Source: Nocardioides speluncae
Lineage (GTDB): Bacteria > Actinomycetota > Actinomycetes > Propionibacteriales > Nocardioidaceae
Reading direction: 5' to 3'
Length of the DNA: 64,000 bases
NCBI RefSeq assembly: GCF_003121585.1
Contig: NZ_QEOO01000017.1
Location: forward strand, 1 to 64,000
Positions 51,440-59,774 of this stretch are shown here, piece after piece. The translations under genes were made by a program, and so were the position numbers. A model generated the notes under the pieces. The model ran no database searches. It saw only the letters and a list, made by a program, of their open reading frames with translations, and was not told where the DNA came from. How positions within the stretch are numbered: position 1 is the first letter of the stretch; each line of letters starts with the position of its first letter.

Positions 51440-52897
51440 CTACGAGAGCGTGAACTCCACCGAACGGCTCGCGACGTCAGCCTTCGCCAGCGTGACCTGT
51501 ACGTCGGTCCCGAGCGGCAGCGGCGCGCTCCCGGAGACCGACGCCTCGATCGCGGGGTCCTGCATCGTCACGGTGCCCCGCCGGTCGTCCTTGTCCTCGA
51601 GCTCGACGACGACCGCCGCGAACGTCTCGCCCACCCGCGGCGCCAGCGCGGCCGCCTCGACCAGGTTGAGGATCGCGTTCTCGTACTGGTTGCCGCGCCG
51701 GCCGGAGTCGCGCATCACGTCCGGCAGTGTCTCCAGCTTCTCCAGCACCCAGCCAGGCACCTCGGTCCCGGCCGTGATCGCGACGCAGGTCTCCAGCGCG
51801 TAGCGGTCCACCAGCCGCCGCAGCGGCGCGGTGACGTGGGCGTACTCGGCGGCGAGCGCGGAGTGCTGCGGCTGCTCGGGCACCTGGCCGTCGAAGCCGA
51901 CGTACCCGGAGCCGCGCAGCAGCCGGGTGGACGCCACCACCATCGCCGCATGGTTGGGCTGGGTCGGGTCGAGCGAGCGGATGAACTCGGGGTACGGCGT
52001 CTGGTCCGGCCAGTCGATCTTGAGCGCACGAGCGGTGCGGTGCAGCCGCTTGACGTCGCGCTCGTCGACCGGCGGCAGCGTGCGGAGCAGGCCGACCTTG
52101 GCATTGATCATCAGGTGTGCGGCGGCGAAGCCGGTCAGTAGCGAGATCTGCGCGTTCCACTGCTCGACCGGGTGCAGGGAGCGGAACTCCAGCGTCCACC
52201 GGTCGCCCTCGATGTTGATCTGCTGCTCCGGCAGCGGCAGCGAGACGCCGCCGCGGTCGGCCTCGCGCGCGATCCGCAGCTCGCCGACCTCCTTCAGCAG
52301 CCCGAACACCTCGTCGGCGTCGCCGGCGTCGATCGACTTCTGGACCGAGCCGTAGTCGAGCTTGGCCCGCGACTTCACCTTGGCCCGCTCGACGGTGACC
52401 TCGGTGCCCTCGCCCTTGGCATCCACCTTGATCGTCCACAGCAGCGCCGGGCGCACCTGGTCGGGCAGCAGCGAGCCGGCGTCCTCGGAGATCGACTTGG
52501 GGTGCAGTGGGATCTTGGAGTCCGCGCCGTACAGCGTCTCGCCGCGGCGGTTGGCCTCGACGTCGACCGGGTCGCCCGCGGTGATGAACGCCGACAGGTC
52601 GGCGATCGCGTAGTAGACGACGTAGCCCTCGCCGTCGCGCTCGATGTGGAGTGCCTGGTCGAGGTCCATCGACGTCGCCGGGTCGATGGTGACGAACGGG
52701 ATGTCGGTGCGGTCCAGCTCCGGCAGCCGGGGGTTCTTGGCCGCCTCGGCCGCGGTCCGCTCGACGTCCTCGGGGAACTCCGGCGTCACCTTCATCTCGG
52801 CCTGGATCGCGGCGATCCCGTCGCGCAGGGTCGCCGCGGCGACCGCACCGTCGGGGCCGGCGGACTGCCTACGGACGCTCACCACACGAGTCGACAT
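51440..52897 (-). CDS. RNase II/RNB-family exoribonuclease
   Basis: This 485-residue protein has the RNB catalytic motif IPFVTIDPATSMDLDQALHI with the metal-binding Asp residues, YYAIADLSAFITAGDPVDVE, and the C-terminal YAHVTAPLRRLVDRYALETC. A short S1-like end follows. It degrades single-stranded RNA 3' to 5' by family rule. It is shorter than E. coli RNase II (644) because the N-terminal cold-shock domains are missing, as in many actinobacterial members. Confidence 0.9.
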   Translation of the reverse strand: MSTRVVSVRRQSAGPDGAVAAATLRDGIAAIQAEMKVTPEFPEDVERTAAEAAKNPRLPELDRTDIPFVTIDPATSMDLDQALHIERDGEGYVVYYAIADLSAFITAGDPVDVEANRRGETLYGADSKIPLHPKSISEDAGSLLPDQVRPALLWTIKVDAKGEGTEVTVERAKVKSRAKLDYGSVQKSIDAGDADEVFGLLKEVGELRIAREADRGGVSLPLPEQQINIEGDRWTLEFRSLHPVEQWNAQISLLTGFAAAHLMINAKVGLLRTLPPVDERDVKRLHRTARALKIDWPDQTPYPEFIRSLDPTQPNHAAMVVASTRLLRGSGYVGFDGQVPEQPQHSALAAEYAHVTAPLRRLVDRYALETCVAITAGTEVPGWVLEKLETLPDVMRDSGRRGNQYENAILNLVEAAALAPRVGETFAAVVVELEDKDDRRGTVTMQDPAIEASVSGSAPLPLGTDVQVTLAKADVASRSVEFTLS

Positions 52898-52954
52898 GAT
52901 CCTCACCCTAACCAGAGCGGCGCCGACCGCTCGGGAGGCGGCGCGACCTAGGCT

Positions 52955-53734
52955 GTGCTGGTGCTGATCCTGCTGCCGCCCTCGGAGGGCAAGCATGTGC
53001 CGCGGCGGTCTCGTCCGCTCGACCCGGCCGGCCTGTCCTTCCCCACCCTCACCGAGCCGCGCGAGCGGGTGCTCGCGGCGCTGGTGGAGCTGTGCACCAC
53101 CGACGCCGAGCGCGCGGCCGCCGTACTCGGTCTGGGCAGCACCCAGCTCGCCGAGATCGCCGGCAACGTCGGGCTCCGCACCGCTCCGGCGGCCCGGGCG
53201 GACCGGATCTACACCGGCGTGCTGTACGACGCGCTCGGCTTCGCCACGCTCTCGACCGGCGCCAAGCGGCGGGCCAACAACCGCATCGCGATCACCTCGT
53301 CGCTGTTCGGCCTGGTCCGGCCCGGCGACGTGATTCCGCCGTACCGGCTGGCCGGCGGGGTCAGCCTGCCCGGCCTCGGCCCGGTCGCCGCGACCTGGCG
53401 CGCCCACCTCGGCCCGGCCGTCACCGACGCGCTCGGCAACGGGCTGCTGGTCGACCTCCGGTCCTCGACGTACGCCGCGTTCTGGCGGCCGCCCGCCGGC
53501 ACCCGGGTCGCGACGGTCCGGGTGCTGCACGAGGCCGACGGGAAACGCACCGTCGTCAGCCACTTCAACAAGGCCACCAAGGGACGGATCGTCCGGGCCC
53601 TGCTCGAGGACGGCCGCTCCCCGCGCACCCCCGCCGGGCTTGCCGACCTGCTGCGCGACCTCGGATGGAAGGTCGAGGTCGGCGACCCGGCGCCCGCCGG
53701 CACCCTCCTCGACGTAGTCGTCGACGCGGTCTGA
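52955..53734 (+). CDS. yaaA: YaaA family peroxide-stress protein
   Basis: This 259-residue protein starts LILLPPSEGKHVPRR and has GVLYDALGF, SSLFGLVRPGDVIPPYRL and the SHFNKATKGRIVRALLEDG block of YaaA/DUF328. E. coli YaaA lowers free iron and limits oxidative DNA damage. It starts at a GTG 57 bp from the divergent RNB gene. Confidence 0.9.
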   Translation: MLVLILLPPSEGKHVPRRSRPLDPAGLSFPTLTEPRERVLAALVELCTTDAERAAAVLGLGSTQLAEIAGNVGLRTAPAARADRIYTGVLYDALGFATLSTGAKRRANNRIAITSSLFGLVRPGDVIPPYRLAGGVSLPGLGPVAATWRAHLGPAVTDALGNGLLVDLRSSTYAAFWRPPAGTRVATVRVLHEADGKRTVVSHFNKATKGRIVRALLEDGRSPRTPAGLADLLRDLGWKVEVGDPAPAGTLLDVVVDAV

Positions 53735-53784
53735 CGCGCCAAAACCAGGCGCGAAGCAGCGCCGCGGTGGTGTGTGATCGGCCC

Positions 53785-54812
53785 ATGACCATCGTGTTGG
53801 GTGACTCGGACGTAGCCAGGCTGACCAAGGCCGTGGACGCGCTGCGGGAGTGGCAGTTCGAGGGCCCACCGATCTAGTGGTCACGCCCGGAAGTTCCTCG
53901 AGGGTCTGAGTGGTCAGGGTGCGTGCAGCGCAAGGCGTCGGAGGGAGGCGGGCCGGTGGCCCGTCGACCGACGACAACGCAGCGATGTGCGTGCCCTGGC
54001 CGCTCAGGCCCCGATGAACTTCCGGGCGTGACCACTAACTGCACCCGGGAGACCTGGGCTGGCACTGGCGGTTCGGCGCCGAGGCGACGGCCGCGGCGGT
54101 CCGCACCTGGAGCCGGGACGGGCAGCTGCTCGCCGTCGGGCTGCTGGACGGTCCCGGGCTGGTGCGGATGGCGATCGCGCCGGACGCCGACCACCACGAG
54201 GAGCTCGCCCGACAGCTGGTTACCGACCTGACCCAGCCGGAGCGCGGAGTCCTGCCGCGAGGGAAGATCTGCGTCGAGGCGCGGTTCGGCGCGGCCTTCC
54301 AGGCGCTGCTCGTCGGTGACGGGTGGTCCGCCGACGAGCCGTGGACACCGCTGTCTCGCGACCTCTCCAAGCCGGTCGACGACTGTGGGCTGCGGGTCGC
54401 GGTGATCGGACCTGAGGAGGCACCCGTCTGCACAGCGGTACACCGGTCGGCGTTCGGCAGCGCGAAGTTCATCGACGAGCGCTGGCACGCGATGGCTTCC
54501 GGACCGGCGTACGCCGATGCCCGGTGTTTGGTCGGGTACGACGGCCAGGGCCGTGCGGTGGCAACGACGACGGTCTGGTCGGCTGGCCCGGGGAAGCCCG
54601 GACTGCTCGAGCCCGTGGGCGTGCACCAGGACCATCGCGGTCACGGCTACGGCAAAGCGATCTCGGTCGCCGCAGCTGCCGCGCTCCGGGAGCTGGGCTC
54701 GTCCAGCGCGATCGTCTGTACCCCGAGCGCCAACGTCGGCGCCGTCGCCGCCTACGTGTCGGCCGGCTTCCGGGCACACCCCGAGGTCCGGGACCGATGC
54801 CGCGACACGTAA
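53785..54812 (+). pseudogene. GNAT acetyltransferase gene interrupted by a MITE
   Basis: The first 30 codons (MTIVLGDSDVARLTKAVDAL) run to a TAG formed by the MITE end at 53875. After the MITE the protein resumes as LHPGDLGWHWRFGAEATAAA and continues to 54812, with a GNAT core near the end (VGVHQDHRGHGYGKAISVAA). The joined protein would have about 288 residues. An internal ATG at 54162 could still give a 216-residue product containing the second GNAT domain. Confidence 0.85.
53875..54037. mobile_element. MITE-like element, copy 1
   Basis: This 163-bp element has perfect 22-bp terminal inverted repeats (left end TAGTGGTCACGCCCGGAAGT). It has no coding capacity and is about 90 percent identical to 58768-58931. 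TA at each outer end fits a TA target duplication as in Tc1/mariner-IS630-type MITEs, though removing the element with one TA leaves TAA in frame, so the exact insertion site is not settled. Confidence 0.88.
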
Positions 54813-54814
54813 CT

Positions 54815-54862
54815 CGGAATAGCGGCGTCGCTATTCCGACTTATACTATCTAAGTCGGAATA
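54815..54862. promoter_or_regulatory. Overlapping inverted repeats in the fic promoter
   Basis: CGGAATAGCG and CGCTATTCCG pair at 54815-54838; TATTCCGACTTA and TAAGTCGGAATA (12-bp perfect arms, 7-bp spacer) pair at 54832-54862. The shared unit CGGAATA occurs three times. TATACT at 54842-54847, a possible -10 element, is inside the second repeat, so a bound protein would block transcription. The Fic protein itself has a C-terminal winged helix and could be the binder. Confidence 0.6.
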
Positions 54863-54893
54863 ACACGTTTGCTAGTCCGTGAGGAGCAGTCTC

Positions 54894-56090
54894 GTGAGCG
54901 CGACTTGGCCTGCGCACGCCGCCGAGCGACGCCGTTGGCGTCAGCGTCAGCGCGGCGGCACCGCCGAGGACCGGAAGCTCTCGTCCGTGCTCGCCATGCG
55001 GCCCCCGCTGATCGCGGACCGCGCCCTCGTCGTGTCGTCCGATCTCACGGCCCGGTCCGAGGAGGCGATCCTGGAGATCGCGGCGCTCGACCACGCCCAC
55101 GGCGGCGACCTCGACGCACTCGAGACGTTGTTGCTGCGCACGGAGTCGGTGGCCTCCTCGAAGATCGAGCAGGTCACTGCGTCCACCGACGACTTCGCGC
55201 GAGCCTTGCACGGCACCCGGTCCAACCCGGCCGCCACCTCGATGGCAGCGTCAGTGGACGCCCTTGCTGACCTCATTCACTCAGTGGACGACGGCGGCGA
55301 GATCGCAATCACCAACGTCCTCAGCGCCCACCGATCGCTGATGGCCGATGATCCATACGAGAAGGCCTACGCCGGCCGACTACGGGACATGCAGAACTGG
55401 ATCGGTGGGAGCGACCACTCGCCACGGAACGCGCTCTACGTCCCGCCGCCCGCAGAGACAGTGTCGGAGTACCTCGCGGATCTCATTGTCTTCGCCAACC
55501 GCACCGACCTCCCGATCCTGGCGCAGGCTGCCGTGGTACATGCCCAGTTCGAGTCGATCCACCCATTCACCGACGGCAACGGCCGCATCGGCCGGGCCTT
55601 GATCAACACCATCTTGCGACGTAGGCGCGCGACCACCACGGTGGTCATTCCGCTGGCATCTGCCCTGGTCGCTCGTCGCGACGCGTACTTCGAGCTACTC
55701 GGGCGCTACCGCACAGGCGAGGTGGAACCGATCATCTCGGCGTTCTCGGAGGCATCGCTGATCGCTGCCCGCGAGTCCCGCATCACGGCATCTCGGATCG
55801 CTGAGCTGCCGGCCCAGTGGCGCGGGCGGGGCGGCGTCCGACACGGCAGCAGTGGCGCGCGGCTGATCGAGCGCCTCTCAGCCACGCCGATCCTCACCGC
55901 CGAGGACGCGATTCGCCTGGTCGGCGGGTCGGCCAGCAGTGTGTACGCCGCCATCGAGCGGCTGCAGGAGACCGGCGTCCTCCGACCGCTGACGAACCGC
56001 AAGCGCGAGCAGGTCTGGGGAGCCTCGGACCTGCTCGATGAGCTCGACGACCTCGGCGCTCGCATCGCGGCCGCAGCCCTGGCGACGTGA
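54894..56090 (+). CDS. Fic family protein with C-terminal winged-helix
   Basis: This 398-residue protein has the Fic active-site motif HPFTDGNGRIGRAL (His about 222) that transfers AMP from ATP to a target protein, and an N-terminal inhibitory-helix motif SSKIEQ (about 87-92; consensus S/T-x-x-x-E-G/N, here with Gln). The C-terminal 90 residues look like a winged helix (LTAEDAIRLVGGSASSVYAA). The GTG at 54894 has GAGGAG 7 bp upstream. Target unknown; autoregulation through the upstream inverted repeats is plausible. Confidence 0.9.
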   Translation: MSATWPAHAAERRRWRQRQRGGTAEDRKLSSVLAMRPPLIADRALVVSSDLTARSEEAILEIAALDHAHGGDLDALETLLLRTESVASSKIEQVTASTDDFARALHGTRSNPAATSMAASVDALADLIHSVDDGGEIAITNVLSAHRSLMADDPYEKAYAGRLRDMQNWIGGSDHSPRNALYVPPPAETVSEYLADLIVFANRTDLPILAQAAVVHAQFESIHPFTDGNGRIGRALINTILRRRRATTTVVIPLASALVARRDAYFELLGRYRTGEVEPIISAFSEASLIAARESRITASRIAELPAQWRGRGGVRHGSSGARLIERLSATPILTAEDAIRLVGGSASSVYAAIERLQETGVLRPLTNRKREQVWGASDLLDELDDLGARIAAAALAT

Positions 56091-56104
56091 TCCCTGAGCC
56101 GGGC

Positions 56105-56845
56105 TCAGTGGCGAGCGGGGCGGAGGAAGGCGGTCTCGACGGGGCGGGCGTTGTAGAGGCGCATCGAGGTCATCGGGGTGGTGCCGTCCGGACCGCCGTC
56201 GAAGTAGCTGAGCACGCTCACCGAGGCCGGCGACAGCTCCATCCGGTAGACCGCCTCGAGCGGCGCGCCGAGGGCGTGCGCGACCAGGGTCTTGATCGGA
56301 GTCACGTGGCTGACGACGACCACCGTCCTCCCCGTGTACGTCGCGAGCACCCGGTCGCGGGCGGCCAGCACCCGCTGCTCGACGGTCCGGAACGACTCAC
56401 CACCGCTGGGTGCGTGGTCGAGCGAGCCCAGCCAGAGGTCGAGGTCGTCCTTGTGCTGCTCGGCGACCTCGGCGAAGGTGAGGCCGTCCCAGGCACCGAA
56501 CTCCATCTCGGCCAGCCCGGGCTCGGTCTCCACGGGCAGGCCGAGGGTCTCGGCCAGGATCTCCGCGGACTCCAGCGTGCGGCGTACCGGCGATGCGACC
56601 AGGGCATCGACGTCGCCGGCGATCGGCGCGAGCCAGAGTCCGGTGGCCCGGATCTGCTCGCGCCCCTCCTCGCTGAGTGCCGGGTTGCTGCTCGCCAGTC
56701 CGCCGGAGAATCGCTTCGCCGCGGTGTGCTCGGTCACGCCATGGCGCACCAGCAGCAGCGTGGTCGGCGTACCCCCGCCCGACCAGCCGCGGCTGTGCTG
56801 GTCTTGGTTGGCAGCGTCGTCCTTGCCGAGGGTCTGGGAGCTCAC
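56105..56845 (-). CDS. Histidine phosphatase family protein
   Basis: This 246-residue protein has the phosphoglycerate-mutase-like motif LLLVRHGVTEHT, the second Arg in ASPVRRTLESAEIL, Glu in AEMEFGAWDGLTF and the second His in VVVVSHVTPIKTLVAHAL. In mycobacteria the equivalent gene (Rv2228c) also encodes an N-terminal RNase H; here only about 30 residues precede the phosphatase and the RNase H is absent. It overlaps the zinc-ribbon gene by 4 bp (GTGA). Confidence 0.88.
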   Translation of the reverse strand: MSSQTLGKDDAANQDQHSRGWSGGGTPTTLLLVRHGVTEHTAAKRFSGGLASSNPALSEEGREQIRATGLWLAPIAGDVDALVASPVRRTLESAEILAETLGLPVETEPGLAEMEFGAWDGLTFAEVAEQHKDDLDLWLGSLDHAPSGGESFRTVEQRVLAARDRVLATYTGRTVVVVSHVTPIKTLVAHALGAPLEAVYRMELSPASVSVLSYFDGGPDGTTPMTSMRLYNARPVETAFLRPARH

Positions 56846-57585
56846 AGCCCCGACTCGTCGGTCCGGACCAGGATCCGCTGGCACTCCTCGCAGCGGATCA
56901 CCTCGTCGGACGGCGCCTTCTTGATGATCCCCAGCTCGGCGTTGTCGAGGGTGAGCCGGCAGCCGCCGCACTGACGCGCCCGCAGCGCCGCGGCACCCAC
57001 GCCGCCCTTCTGGCCGCGCAGCTTGTCGTAGAGGGTGACCAGGTCGGCAGGCAGACCCTCGGCCGCGGCGGCGCGCTCGGCGGTGACGGTGTCGACGTTC
57101 GCCTTGAGCTCGACCGCCTTCTCGTCGCGGGTGGTGATCAGCTGGGCCAGCTTGTCGTCGGTCGCAGCGAGCTCGCCGGTGAGCCGGTCGAGCTCGTTCT
57201 GCGCGTCCTCGAGCCTCTGCATGATCTCCAGCTCCTCGTCCTCGAGGGTGTTGATCCGGCGCTCGAGCGAGACCAGCTCGTGCTGCATCCGCTCGAGGTC
57301 CTTGGGGTTGGTGATCAGCCCCTGGTCCATCCGGCCGCGGTCCCGCTCGCGGCGGGCCTTGACCTGCTCGACGTCGGCGTCGGCCTTCTTCTGGTCGGTG
57401 GTCAGGTCGTCGACGAGGATCTTGGCGTCGCGGGCCTGTTTCTCCAGATCGAGGCGGGTCTTGGTCAGCTCGGCGATCTCCGCGTCGGCGGCGAGGCCTG
57501 CGAGCTGGTGCTGAAGCTGGTCGATCCGGGAGTCGTGCTCCTGTACGTCGAGCAGCTTGAGTTGGGCGAACGGGTCGGCTTTCAG
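56842..57585 (-). CDS. Coiled-coil protein with C4 zinc ribbon (Rv2229c type), CTG start
   Basis: This 247-residue protein is mainly a long coiled coil (about 15-190) followed by a zinc ribbon with two Cys pairs (RQCGGCRLTL and IRCEECQRIL). Members belong to the conserved set with a histidine phosphatase/RNase H and a Nif3-like protein. The expected N-terminus KADPFAQLKLLDVQ begins with CTG at 57585, preceded by GAGGGAG at good spacing; there is no in-frame ATG, GTG or TTG between this and upstream DNA. The first in-frame ATG, at 57330, would remove a third of the coiled coil. Confidence 0.82.
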   Translation of the reverse strand: MKADPFAQLKLLDVQEHDSRIDQLQHQLAGLAADAEIAELTKTRLDLEKQARDAKILVDDLTTDQKKADADVEQVKARRERDRGRMDQGLITNPKDLERMQHELVSLERRINTLEDEELEIMQRLEDAQNELDRLTGELAATDDKLAQLITTRDEKAVELKANVDTVTAERAAAAEGLPADLVTLYDKLRGQKGGVGAAALRARQCGGCRLTLDNAELGIIKKAPSDEVIRCEECQRILVRTDESGL

Positions 57586-57637
57586 CGTCGGCTCCCTCTG
57601 TGAAATGGCGCTGTCGAGATGTCTGTTCGGACCTGGG

Positions 57638-58756
57638 TCAGACCCGGAAGGTCCATGGATCGGTGGGCGTGGTGCTCACGCGGGTCTCCACCGTATCCCC
57701 CAAAGCGTCGTTCAGCCGCTCGGATACCACGGGTAGCCAGGTCCACTCGGCGGCCCAGTGGGCGATATCGACCAGGGCCGGGCCGCCCTTCTCGAGGAAC
57801 TCGGCGGCCGGGTGGTGGCGCAGGTCGCTGGTGACGTAGACGTCGGCATCGGTCGCGGCCATCGCGTCAAGCAGGAAGTCGCCCGCGCCGCCGCACACCG
57901 CCACCTTGCGTACGGCGCGCTCCGGGTCACCGCCGACCCGGACCCCGTGCACGGTGTCCGGCAGGATCTTGGCCACCGCCTCCGCGAACTCGCGCAGCGT
58001 GGTGGCCGCGACCTTGCCGACCCGGCCGGTGCCAGTGGAGGCGATCTGCGCGTCGGCGAGCTCGATGACGTCGTACGCCGGCTCCTCGTAGGGGTGCGCG
58101 GCCTTCATCGCCGCCACCACATCAGCCCGGCGCGAGCGCGGCAGCACCGCCTCGACCCGGTCCTCCTCGACGGTCTCGATGTTGCCGACGGTGCCGACCG
58201 TCGGCTCCGCGCCGTCGAGCGGCCGGAACCGCCCGGTGCCCTGGCCGGTGAACGAGCAGTGGTCGTAGTTGCCGATCTCTCCCGCCCCGGCGTCGGAGAT
58301 GGCGGCCCGCACCGGTGCCGCCGCGTCGGGCGGCACGAACACCACGATCTTGTCGAGCGCCACACCGGCAGCCGGCTGCAGCGGGGCCAGCTCCTCCAGG
58401 CCGAGGGCGAGTGCGAGTGACTCGGAGACTCCCGTCTCCGCCTGGTCGGCGTTGGTGTGGGCGGTCAACAGACCGCAGCCGGCCTTGGCCAGGGTCCAGA
58501 GGATGCGACCCTTCGGCGTGGTCGGCGCGAACCCGTGCACAGGCTTGAGGAACAGCGGGTGGTGTACGACGAGCAGATCGGCGCCCCATTCGGCCGCCTC
58601 GTCGGCGACTGCCTGGGTCGGGTCGACCGCGAACATCACCTTGCGCACCCGCGCCCCGGGATCGCCGTACACCAGTCCGACGGCGTCCCAGCTCTCCGCG
58701 GTGGCAGGCGGGTACCAGGTGTGCAGGAGGTCGACCACTTCGCCCAGCGTCGTCAT
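57638..58756 (-). CDS. Nif3-like dinuclear metal centre hexameric protein
   Basis: This 372-residue protein has the NIF3/GTP-cyclohydrolase I type 2-like pattern: LLVVHHPLFLKPVHG and TAHTNADQ for two metals, and the C-terminal HHPAAEFLEKGG with DIAHWAAEW. The central PII-like insert (VVFVPPDAAAPVRAAISDAG) is present. Function in bacteria is unclear. It starts at 58756, only 12 bp from the MITE end, so its promoter region has been separated or replaced. Confidence 0.9.
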   Translation of the reverse strand: MTTLGEVVDLLHTWYPPATAESWDAVGLVYGDPGARVRKVMFAVDPTQAVADEAAEWGADLLVVHHPLFLKPVHGFAPTTPKGRILWTLAKAGCGLLTAHTNADQAETGVSESLALALGLEELAPLQPAAGVALDKIVVFVPPDAAAPVRAAISDAGAGEIGNYDHCSFTGQGTGRFRPLDGAEPTVGTVGNIETVEEDRVEAVLPRSRRADVVAAMKAAHPYEEPAYDVIELADAQIASTGTGRVGKVAATTLREFAEAVAKILPDTVHGVRVGGDPERAVRKVAVCGGAGDFLLDAMAATDADVYVTSDLRHHPAAEFLEKGGPALVDIAHWAAEWTWLPVVSERLNDALGDTVETRVSTTPTDPWTFRV

Positions 58757-58767
58757 GGTGGTCAGGC

Positions 58768-58931
58768 TAGTGGGCACGCCCGGAAGTTCGTCGAAGGGTG
58801 TGAGTGGTCAGGGTGCGTGCAGCGCAAGGCGGAGGAGGGAGGCGGGCCGGTGGCCCGTCGACCGACGACAACGTAGCGATGTGCGTGCCCTGGCCGCTCA
58901 CACCCCGATGAACTTCCGGGCGTGCCCACTA
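58768..58931. mobile_element. MITE-like element, copy 2
   Basis: This 164-bp element has perfect 22-bp terminal inverted repeats (left end TAGTGGGCACGCCCGGAAGT). Relative to copy 1, the change of T to G in the left end is matched by A to C in the right end. It lies between the Nif3-like start and the kinase stop; the kinase TAG codon is made by the outer TA plus G of the element. Confidence 0.88.
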
Positions 58932-59774
58932 CCGACCCCGTAACCCGGCGAGCCGACCGCGGGGCTGCCGGGCCAGCGCCGGCTCGAGCCCCTCGGCGAT
59001 CTCCCGTGGCAGCGGCCGGTTGCCCGGCTCGGTCTCGAGCGTCGCGTACACGATCTTGGCGACGTCGCCGGGTACCTGCTCCGGCAGTTCGTACGGCGCC
59101 GTGGTGTCTCCCTCGTCGAACGCCCGGTAGCCCGCGATCGCCTCGAACAGCGTGGCGCCGAGGCCCCAGACGTCGCTCGCCGGCCCGGGCACGCCGGTGT
59201 CCGGAGGCGCGCACTGCTCGGGGGCCATGTAGGCGTCGGTACCGACCGGGTAGCTCAGCTCGCGAGCCTCGTCGGTGGTGCGCGCGACCGAGAGGTCGAT
59301 CAGGCGGGCCGGCGCCCCCATGATGATGTTGCTGGGCTTGATGTCCAGGTGCACGTAATCGACCTGCCGCAGGTAGTGCAGGGCGGAGGCCACGTCGATG
59401 GCGAGCGGCAGGTACTGCTGCGGCTGCAGCGCCCCGTAGCGGCGGATCAGCGTCGAGAGGCGCGGCCCGTCGATGTGCTCGAGTACGACGTGTGGGCGGG
59501 CGCCGTCGTACTCATGGCGCAGCCCGCGGACCACCACCGGGTGGTTCACCGCCGCCAGCGCGCGCACCTCCCGCCGCAGGCCGCGCCGGCTCGACCTGCT
59601 CGACACCTGATTGGGCCGCAGCACCTTGACGACCACCGGCGAGAAGGTGATCTCGTCGAACGCGAGATAGGCCTCGTAAGCCTCCCCACCGCCGAGCAGA
59701 CGCATGGCCGTCAGCTCGGCGGTGAGCTGGTCGCCCTCCTGGAGCGACCAGCTGTCGGAGTGCTCGGTTGCCAT
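58929..59774 (-). CDS. Serine/threonine protein kinase
   Basis: This 281-residue soluble kinase has Lys in PVVVKVLRPNQ, the catalytic loop YVHLDIKPSNIIMGA (HLD instead of HRD), DLS instead of DFG in RLIDLSVART, and the APE motif AYMAPEQCAP. It lacks the membrane helix and PASTA domains of PknB. Its stop codon is formed by the MITE end, so the last residues (LAGLRGR) may differ from the original. It overlaps the upstream gene in TGATG. Confidence 0.88.
   Translation of the reverse strand: MATEHSDSWSLQEGDQLTAELTAMRLLGGGEAYEAYLAFDEITFSPVVVKVLRPNQVSSRSSRRGLRREVRALAAVNHPVVVRGLRHEYDGARPHVVLEHIDGPRLSTLIRRYGALQPQQYLPLAIDVASALHYLRQVDYVHLDIKPSNIIMGAPARLIDLSVARTTDEARELSYPVGTDAYMAPEQCAPPDTGVPGPASDVWGLGATLFEAIAGYRAFDEGDTTAPYELPEQVPGDVAKIVYATLETEPGNRPLPREIAEGLEPALARQPRGRLAGLRGR

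Noticed and set aside
53875..54037. Small gene or regulatory RNA in the repeat
   Set aside because: No conserved frame exists between the two copies; perfect inverted ends and gene interruption point to a MITE.
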